Shown here piece after piece: positions 6,086 through 10,898 of a stretch of DNA of 10,898 nucleotides. This stretch comes from an uncultured Bacteroidales bacterium. Lineage in GTDB: Bacteria > Bacteroidota > Bacteroidia > Bacteroidales > Muribaculaceae. The position numbers and the translations under genes are program-made. Within the stretch, counting starts at the first letter, position 1. Each line of letters starts with the position of its first letter. Below the pieces are notes generated by a model. That model was not told the DNA's origin. It made no database searches and saw only the letters and a list, made by a program, of their open reading frames with translations. Where the stretch lies: assembly GCA_900549375.1 (NCBI GenBank), contig URNY01000096.1:1-10898 (forward strand), given 5' to 3'.

Positions 6086-7264
6086 ATGAAAAAGATATAT
6101 CTTCTGATTCTTCCCGTGCTTTCGCTGCTTGCATCAGCATGCGGGAAAGATGAACCTGTGTCGCCCCCGGTGGATAAAGTGGTGCAGATGACGCTTGTCT
6201 ATTGTGTGAACAACAACAATCTGTCGGCCGATCTCGAGAATAACCAGACTCAGATGCTTAATGCGTTTAAGGATATTGATCTTAAAAACTACGCATTTTT
6301 GATTTATAAACATACGCCGACAGGTCCGGTGCTTTATCACGCCGACAAATTAGGCGACGGCAATCCGGTGCTGACAGTTGTCAAAAGATATGACACGAGC
6401 CGGAAGTCAATTGATCCGGTCCGCATAGCTGAAGTGATGACCGACGCCGTAAGCCTTTTTCCCAATGTGCAGTCGAATCTCTTCCTATGGGGTCATGCCC
6501 TCGGCTGGGTGAACCCGAATAAATATCCGGCCCGCGTCACATCAGCATTCGAAGTGCATAAAGATCAGAATTATGCTTTCGGTGGCGAATATGATGAGGG
6601 GAAAAAGATGGAATATTGCGATCTCGACCGACTCGCAGCGGCCATTCCGGACCATACATTCGATACGATATGGTTCGACTGCTGCTATATGGGTTCGATT
6701 GAGGTGGCATACCAGTTCCGCAACAAATGCAATTATTATATAGGATACCCTACGGAAATACTCGCAGAGGGTCTCCCGTATAATCTTGTGCTTCCCTGCA
6801 TGATGCGTCAGAAACCTGACAGACACGGCGCTGTCCGGTCGCTTTTCGAATATTACAATGCGAAAGGTGACCCCGTTACGGTTACATTGCTGAAGATGGA
6901 CGGAATGGGCGCACTGGCGGAGGCTACGCGTAAAATCTATCATGGCGACGGCTTCCGGCCGGATGAGTCAACATTGCAGAATTATGCCCGCAGTATGTCC
7001 ATAAGATATTATGATTTCGGGCAGTTCGTGCGAAAGGTGGCCGAAAGTTCAACAACCGACGGAGCGAGACTCCGCAACGAGTTTAATGCGGCTTACTCAT
7101 CATTGGTGCTCTATACGGCCGCTTCGGCACGCGATTTCTCCGGCAAGCCGATAGATGCTGCGAATTATTCGGGATTGAGCACATATTATTTCGAGAATCT
7201 CAAAACGGCGCGCGACGACTATTACAGAAGTCTCGACTGGTATAAGGCCGTATGGGCGAACTGA
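6086..7264 (+). CDS. Clostripain-family (C11) cysteine peptidase, lipoprotein
   Basis: This is a 392-residue protein with a lipoprotein signal, MKKIYLLILPVLSLLASAC, with C19 as the likely lipidated residue. The mature protein is therefore anchored in a membrane, probably facing the periplasm or cell surface. The C11 catalytic pair is visible: H137 in LFLWGHALGW (132-141), and the nucleophile position in IWFDCCYMGSIEVAY (195-209), where C200 aligns with the Cys of the family's D-x-C-x-MG pattern. IGYPTEILAEGLPY (219-232) is also typical. C11 enzymes cut after basic residues, and some are activated by internal cleavage; I cannot identify a cleavage site here. It starts 47 nt upstream of mscS, with which it probably shares a transcript. 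Substrate is unknown. Confidence 0.87.
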   Translation: MKKIYLLILPVLSLLASACGKDEPVSPPVDKVVQMTLVYCVNNNNLSADLENNQTQMLNAFKDIDLKNYAFLIYKHTPTGPVLYHADKLGDGNPVLTVVKRYDTSRKSIDPVRIAEVMTDAVSLFPNVQSNLFLWGHALGWVNPNKYPARVTSAFEVHKDQNYAFGGEYDEGKKMEYCDLDRLAAAIPDHTFDTIWFDCCYMGSIEVAYQFRNKCNYYIGYPTEILAEGLPYNLVLPCMMRQKPDRHGAVRSLFEYYNAKGDPVTVTLLKMDGMGALAEATRKIYHGDGFRPDESTLQNYARSMSIRYYDFGQFVRKVAESSTTDGARLRNEFNAAYSSLVLYTAASARDFSGKPIDAANYSGLSTYYFENLKTARDDYYRSLDWYKAVWAN

Positions 7265-7311
7265 TAATAATATCTATATAACACAAATAAATATAACCCA
7301 TATAAATCAAA

Positions 7312-8427
7312 ATGATTCAGACAACAGACGTGCCGGGCATACCTATGCCCGAAGGAATTCCGAACGGTGCAGAAGCATTGAAGGAATTCAAGGGTCTAAG
7401 CATCGACGAGACGATTGAGAAAATCGCCAACGGACTTGTGTCGTTCGGGTTCAAGGCGCTGATCGCTATATTGGTGTTTTATGTGGGAAGGTTCATAATC
7501 CGCAAGATTTATAAAACCACTCTTACGATTATGACGAGGCGCAAGATGGATCCCTCGCTCACAACCTTCCTGCTGTCGATGATAAAGATGGTGCTCTATT
7601 TCATCCTCATCATCACTATTATCGGCATCCTCGGCATAGAGACAAGCAGTTTTATCGCCATCTTCGCCTCTGCCGGTGTCGCTCTCGGCATGGCGCTGAG
7701 CGGAACCCTGCAGAATTTTGCCGGAGGAGTTCTCATCCTGCTTCTTAAGCCTTACAAGGTTGGTGATTACATAGAGACGCAGGGATATGCCGGAACAGTG
7801 AAATCCATACAGCTTTTCTCAACGGTCATCAACACTGTCGACAATAAGGCTATCATAATTCCCAACGGCGGACTCTCCACAGGCACGATCAATAATTTCT
7901 CGCTTGAGAGTTATCGTAGGGTTGACTGGACCATCGGATTGTCGTATGATACGGATTTTGCTGCCGCCAAGGCAACCATCCTGAAAATGCTCGACGAAGA
8001 TGACCGGATCGTGAAGCTCTATATAGAGGATGACCAGAGAATCCGCGAGGAGATCGAGCATGATAAGGAAGTTTCCGAACATCCGGAGTCTGCCGACGAA
8101 ACCACTCAGGAGGAAGAGAAAAAATGGTGGAGGAAGATTCTGCCCCATCTTAAACGCAGAAAGGAAGTGATACACAACACCCTTTCTCAAGAGGTGGATA
8201 TGAGCGCGGTGATACCCCGCAAGATTGAGCGCCGCCCGTTTGTGGGACTTAACGAGCTTGGCGACAGTTCTATTAATTTGGTTGTCAGGGCGTGGACCCA
8301 TTCCTCCAATTACTGGAATGTATATTTCGAGATGAACGAGCGTTTCTATACCGAGCTTCCGAAGAAGGGATTCTCCTTCCCTTTCCCGCAGCTCGATGTG
8401 CATTTCGACAAAAGCGTGGCTGAATAA
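7312..8427 (+). CDS. mscS: MscS-family mechanosensitive ion channel with a charged insertion
   Basis: This is a 371-residue inner-membrane channel that would open under membrane tension to release solutes during hypo-osmotic shock. Hydrophobic segments lie at about 44-64 (TM1), 86-108 (TM2) and 112-146 (pore-lining TM3, with the Gly/Ala-rich FASAGVALGMALSGTLQNFAGGVLILLLKP pattern). KVGDYIETQGYAGTVKSIQLFSTVI (149-173) and IIIPNGGLSTGTINNFS (181-197) are the MscS beta-domain motifs. The C-terminal alpha/beta domain is interrupted at about 234-306 by a strongly charged insertion, rich in Glu first (DETTQEEEKK) and then in basic residues (HLKRRK). The domain resumes at RPFVGLNELGDSSINLVVRAW. The E. 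coli protein is 286 residues, and the insertion accounts for most of the difference. The ATG follows A/T-rich spacer without a Shine-Dalgarno site. Confidence 0.92.
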   Translation: MIQTTDVPGIPMPEGIPNGAEALKEFKGLSIDETIEKIANGLVSFGFKALIAILVFYVGRFIIRKIYKTTLTIMTRRKMDPSLTTFLLSMIKMVLYFILIITIIGILGIETSSFIAIFASAGVALGMALSGTLQNFAGGVLILLLKPYKVGDYIETQGYAGTVKSIQLFSTVINTVDNKAIIIPNGGLSTGTINNFSLESYRRVDWTIGLSYDTDFAAAKATILKMLDEDDRIVKLYIEDDQRIREEIEHDKEVSEHPESADETTQEEEKKWWRKILPHLKRRKEVIHNTLSQEVDMSAVIPRKIERRPFVGLNELGDSSINLVVRAWTHSSNYWNVYFEMNERFYTELPKKGFSFPFPQLDVHFDKSVAE

Positions 8428-8434
8428 TCGCTTA

Positions 8435-8460
8435 AGACTCTGTTCTTTAAGATTTAGGAG
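8435..8460 (+). repeat. 26-nt 3'-flank element, copy 2 (after mscS)
   Basis: This begins AGACTCTGTTC 8 nt after the mscS stop codon and matches 22 of 26 positions with 217-242 (minus), which lies downstream of thiE. Here it overlaps the left arm of the hairpin at 8442-8471. Its function is unknown. Confidence 0.5.
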
Positions 8461-8471
8461 TTCTAAAGAAC
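8442..8471. terminator. Hairpin at the mscS / ThiF-like convergence
   Basis: GTTCTTTA (8442-8449) pairs perfectly with TAAAGAAC (8464-8471) across a 14-nt loop, and the right arm covers the stop codon of the ThiF-like gene. An alternative palindrome, AGTTCT/AGAACT (8459-8472), would compete with it. Neither is followed by a long T-tract, so the terminator role is inferred from position between two convergent genes. Confidence 0.5.
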
Positions 8472-9176
8472 TTCCAGAACGGAAGTCTGCATAGAAAGCA
8501 TATCGATCGTGAAGACACGATCAAGAAGCATCTTTCCGCAACCGGAAAGATGCTTTATTGTTTCCGAGGCCTGTGTGCAGGCTATTACACCGGCCGTGGG
8601 ACCTGAAACGCCTGCCAAAGAGCATGGCAACACGCCATCTGAGGAGGCCGACGGCGGGAAAATATCGGAATACCGGATATGTCCCGGCAACCAGCTCATG
8701 GCCTGACCTGCAAAGCCGGATATTCCACCGATACAGTATCCTTTGGCGAGAGCATTGCAGATGCGGTCTGTCTGATATTTGGATTCCGGATTGTCGGTGG
8801 CGTCGACCACAAAATCAGCCTCACTGATTATTTTCTCAGCTTCATACCCGGAAGCGAGCATCTCGCGGACATCGACTTCGCATTCCGGATTCAGAGCCTT
8901 TATACGATCGGCGAGGACACCGGCTTTCGATTTGCCGGTGTCCGCAGTATTGTAGAAGAGCTGTCGCTGAAGGTTGGATACATCTATGGTGTCGAAATCG
9001 CAGATTATAAGTCGACCGATACCGGCTCCGGCAAGGTACATGGCGCAAACCGAACCAAGAGCGCCGCAACCGATCACGGCCACTGTGGATTCGCGCAGAC
9101 GCGACACCCCTTGCTCGCCGATTTCCGGCAACGCAATCATTCGCGCATAGCGTATTTTCTCCTCCTTTGTCAGCAT
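8463..9176 (-). CDS. thiF: ThiF/MoeB/HesA-family E1-like adenylyltransferase
   Basis: This is a 237-residue E1-like enzyme that would adenylate the C-terminal GlyGly of a sulfur carrier such as ThiS, using ATP. Visible motifs: nucleotide-binding GCGALGS (36-42), D60-x-D62 in ICDFDTIDVSNLQRQ (58-72) with N68, R71 and Q72, GKSKA (81-85), and DATDN (125-129). The CxxC pairs that bind zinc in E. coli MoeB and ThiF are missing: the segment is HIRYSDIFPP (167-175). A Cys is present at 185 (GVLPC). With ThiS encoded in the same window, ThiF is the likeliest role, but a MoaD-directed MoeB or another HesA-like role is possible. It starts 54 nt after the upstream glutamine synthetase gene and has no clear promoter of its own, so co-transcription is likely. 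Confidence 0.82.
   Translation of the reverse strand: MLTKEEKIRYARMIALPEIGEQGVSRLRESTVAVIGCGALGSVCAMYLAGAGIGRLIICDFDTIDVSNLQRQLFYNTADTGKSKAGVLADRIKALNPECEVDVREMLASGYEAEKIISEADFVVDATDNPESKYQTDRICNALAKGYCIGGISGFAGQAMSWLPGHIRYSDIFPPSASSDGVLPCSLAGVSGPTAGVIACTQASETIKHLSGCGKMLLDRVFTIDMLSMQTSVLEVL
8526..8555 (+). terminator. Perfect 13-bp hairpin inside the ThiF-like gene
   Basis: AAGCATCTTTCCG (8526-8538) pairs with CGGAAAGATGCTT (8543-8555) around a CAAC tetraloop, with TTATTGTTT following on the plus strand. In that direction it resembles an intrinsic terminator for mscS read-through, lying about 100 nt beyond the mscS stop codon. A second perfect stem, GATCGTG/CACGATC with an AAGA loop (8505-8522), directly precedes it. 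Both lie within codons of the ThiF-like gene. Confidence 0.55.
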
Positions 9177-9230
9177 ATTATTATATTTACATTAATAGAC
9201 TCTTTCCCTTGAGAGGTACATTCTTATACA

Positions 9231-10730
9231 TTATCCGCAATGCCAGTATCTCTTCACGAGGTCGAGTGTGTCGATTTCTCTTGATTCGATCTTCTTTCGC
9301 AGATCTGCATCTTCGTAGGATTCGAGTTTGCGGATGGTGCCGTTGATCATCTCGGGCGAGAAAACGCCATCTTTCTCAAACACGCCTCTTGCAGCCTTCA
9401 AAGCTTTTGCGGAAGCGGCGCAACTGTCGGGGAGTCCCTTGAGACTTTCGAGTTTCTCACGATTCTGATCCTGATGAATGTTTACGCTGACATAGAGTTC
9501 CTCGGCCCGTCGCAGAGATGCGTCGGAGAGAAGGCCCTCCCTTGCTGCCACGGCCATGGCTGCGATCAGCTGATAGACATCGGCCGATCCATCGGCACTT
9601 CTGAGTTCTACCGTCTGTTTGTCGGGAACGATCTCAGCCGGCTTTTCGAGCGGATTGGCCTGCGAGCACATATCTTTCTCTCCTGTCCAGCCGAGCGGCA
9701 CGCGGATTAGCACCGAGCGGTTACGGTCGCCCCAGCAGATAGAGGTGGGAGCTTCCTGATGGGGAACAAGACGCAGATAGCTTGTCGGCACTTTGTTGCC
9801 CATCGCCGTGATCGCATCGGCGTATTCGAGAATGCCGGCGATCACCTTGCGGGCGACATCGCTGATATGACCGTTGTCCGTCATCATGTTGCGTCCATCT
9901 TTCATCACCTTGAAATGGATGTGCAGACCGCTTCCGGCTTTGCCGGCGGTAATCTTTGGAGCGAACGTCACGTCGTAGCCTTTCTTCATGGCCAGAGTGC
10001 GTATAATCCATTTGGCCACCATCAGATTGTCGGCGGCCAGAGTTGCGGGCACCGGAAGGAACTCTATCTCGTTTTGTTCGAAAATTTTCCCTTCGAGAGT
10101 GAAGTTTCCGACCTCGTTATGGCCATACTTGATCTGTCCTCCGGCCTGAGCGATGAGCGCCATGCATTCCATACGGAAATCGTTGAATTTGGCAAAGGGT
10201 GCCGATTCATGATAACCTTTCTGATCGGTGGCTCCGAACAGTTGCTGGTCATCGGCAATTACATAATATTCGAGTTCTCCCATGGCATAGAATTCCATGC
10301 CCGTCTCTTTATGGAAAGATTCGCAGGCTTTGCGCAGGGTATATTCCGGCGATGATGCGAGCGGGTTGCCATCCTTGTCGAAGAAAGAACCGAGCATCGT
10401 GAGAGTCGGGATTTCGGCGAATGGGTCGACGAATGCAGATGCATAACGCGGAACGACATATAAGTCGCTGTTGCCGGCCTCGATAAAGGGGAAGAGGCTC
10501 GACCCGTCGGCCCTCTCCCCGAACGTGAGGATCGAATCCAGATATTCTTCTGAATTGATGACGAAGTTGAGGGTCTTAAGACGGTTGTCGTCGGCCGGAT
10601 ACATGAAGTTGACCATCCGGATGTCATTCTCCTTGATAAACCGGATTATGTCCTCTTTGCGGAACTCGGCGGGATTTTTCTGAAGATACTGCACCACAAG
10701 GTTGGGGCAGAGGTTCACTTTAGTGTTCAT
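9231..10730 (-). CDS. glnA: Glutamine synthetase, type I-like
   Basis: This 499-residue enzyme would make glutamine from glutamate, ammonia and ATP in the cytoplasm. The N-terminal beta-grasp region has the DGSS motif in GERADGSSLFPFIEAGNSDLY (71-91). Catalytic-domain motifs are all present: metal-binding E152 and E154 (GELEYYV), H204-N-E206-V, E221 (EQNEIEF), TFAPKITAGKAGSGLHIHF with H270 (255-273), RLVPHQEAP (320-328) with WGDRNRSVLIRVP (333-345), and ELRSADGSADVYQL (376-389). It is far shorter than the GSIII enzymes of Bacteroides (about 730 residues). The spacing between HNEV and QNEIEF is longer than in E. coli GlnA. Activity as a true glutamine synthetase is likely, but a related gamma-glutamyl ligase is possible. 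The ThiF-like gene follows after 54 nt, with only a weak hairpin between. Confidence 0.88.
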   Translation of the reverse strand: MNTKVNLCPNLVVQYLQKNPAEFRKEDIIRFIKENDIRMVNFMYPADDNRLKTLNFVINSEEYLDSILTFGERADGSSLFPFIEAGNSDLYVVPRYASAFVDPFAEIPTLTMLGSFFDKDGNPLASSPEYTLRKACESFHKETGMEFYAMGELEYYVIADDQQLFGATDQKGYHESAPFAKFNDFRMECMALIAQAGGQIKYGHNEVGNFTLEGKIFEQNEIEFLPVPATLAADNLMVAKWIIRTLAMKKGYDVTFAPKITAGKAGSGLHIHFKVMKDGRNMMTDNGHISDVARKVIAGILEYADAITAMGNKVPTSYLRLVPHQEAPTSICWGDRNRSVLIRVPLGWTGEKDMCSQANPLEKPAEIVPDKQTVELRSADGSADVYQLIAAMAVAAREGLLSDASLRRAEELYVSVNIHQDQNREKLESLKGLPDSCAASAKALKAARGVFEKDGVFSPEMINGTIRKLESYEDADLRKKIESREIDTLDLVKRYWHCG

Positions 10731-10743
10731 GGTAAAATATCAA

Positions 10744-10765
10744 GTATAGATTTAAGGTATAGATT
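10744..10765. repeat. Direct repeat GTATAGATT in the glnA leader
   Basis: GTATAGATT occurs at 10744-10752 and 10757-10765, a 13-bp period, between the candidate -7 box and the glnA start codon. It could be an operator for a nitrogen-responsive regulator, or chance in A/T-rich sequence. Confidence 0.35.
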
Positions 10766-10771
10766 CAATGG

Positions 10772-10779
10772 CAAAAATA
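10772..10779 (-). promoter_or_regulatory. Candidate -7 box for glnA
   Basis: The minus-strand sequence TATTTTTG fits TAnnTTTG and lies about 42 bp before the glnA ATG at 10730. No clear -33 box is visible. It would drive glnA and probably the ThiF-like gene downstream. Confidence 0.4.
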
Positions 10780-10834
10780 GTAAAAATATCTGGATAGATA
10801 ATATATCAGGTAATATATAATAGAGATGATGGGA

Positions 10835-10898
10835 CTATTTGTCGCCCATATAATATACCCTTACCTGACCGACGGGTAGACTGCCCACGAGATAGAGG
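10835..10898 (-). CDS. C-terminal end of an unrecognised gene
   Basis: One minus-strand frame stays open from the right edge to a TAG at 10835-10837 and reads LYLVGSLPVGQVRVYYMGDK. Its alternating hydrophobic pattern looks protein-like, and it ends 104 nt upstream of glnA on the same strand. Only 20 residues are visible and I do not recognise the family. A different minus-strand frame is also open here, so the call is tentative. Confidence 0.35.
   Translation of the reverse strand, partial: LYLVGSLPVGQVRVYYMGDK

Noticed and set aside
6086..8427. C11 peptidase plus MscS as a defence or toxin-like system
   Set aside because: Peptidase and channel genes sit together in some defence loci, but there is no sensor, nuclease, nucleotide cyclase or mobile context. 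The peptidase is an exported lipoprotein, which does not fit a cytosolic trigger.
9196..9221. A possible third copy of the 26-nt element between glnA and the ThiF-like gene
   Set aside because: Only the first half resembles the other copies (about 13 of 17 positions), and its orientation is opposite to both neighbouring genes.
10790..10830. Possible TPP riboswitch fragments (ATCTGGATA and ATCAGGT)
   Set aside because: The two pieces lie in opposite orientations and lack the conserved CTGAGA and flanking helices. No other THI-box pattern was seen on either strand.

Overview
The window reads as chromosomal DNA of a gut-type Bacteroidota, order Bacteroidales. The reasons are an RprX/RprY-type two-component pair, a clostripain-like (C11) lipoprotein, A-rich tracts instead of Shine-Dalgarno sites before start codons, and several promoter-like boxes of the Bacteroidota -7 form TAnnTTTG. 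A Muribaculaceae-like host is my best guess but cannot be proved from this sequence. There are ten complete genes and one partial gene. No transposase, integrase, CRISPR array, tRNA, rRNA or phage gene is visible, so this is core-like DNA and not an island.

Layout. Positions 1-258 are non-coding and hold a nested hairpin. Positions 259-3291 (minus strand) are one tight operon, transcribed right to left: a PlsC-type acyltransferase, thiD (pyrimidine kinase), thiS (sulfur carrier), a degenerate TenI/ThiE-like protein, and thiE (thiamine-phosphate synthase). A strong hairpin terminator at 3369-3406 separates this operon from rprX-rprY (3428-5790, minus). A divergent intergenic region (5791-6085) carries a perfect 19-bp tandem repeat and a leader hairpin. 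It is followed on the plus strand by a C11-family lipoprotein and an MscS-type channel (6086-8427). The plus genes then meet, tail to tail, a minus-strand pair: a ThiF/MoeB-like E1 enzyme (8463-9176) lying downstream of a type I-like glutamine synthetase (9231-10730). The tail of a further minus-strand gene enters at the right edge.

How the genes fit together. The thi operon supplies the pyrimidine branch (ThiD), the sulfur carrier (ThiS) and the joining step (ThiE), but thiC, thiG and thiH are absent and no TPP riboswitch is visible. The ThiF-like E1 that would charge ThiS lies about 6.8 kb away in the glutamine synthetase unit. The thiamine pathway is therefore split across loci here, or partly lost. 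RprXY is a membrane sensor kinase with its regulator.

I see no clear new multi-gene system. The most interesting signals are non-coding: a 26-nt element found downstream of both thiE and mscS, a run of hairpins where mscS and the ThiF-like gene converge (including a perfect 13-bp stem inside the coding sequence), the repeats around rprXY, and a large charged insertion in the MscS protein.
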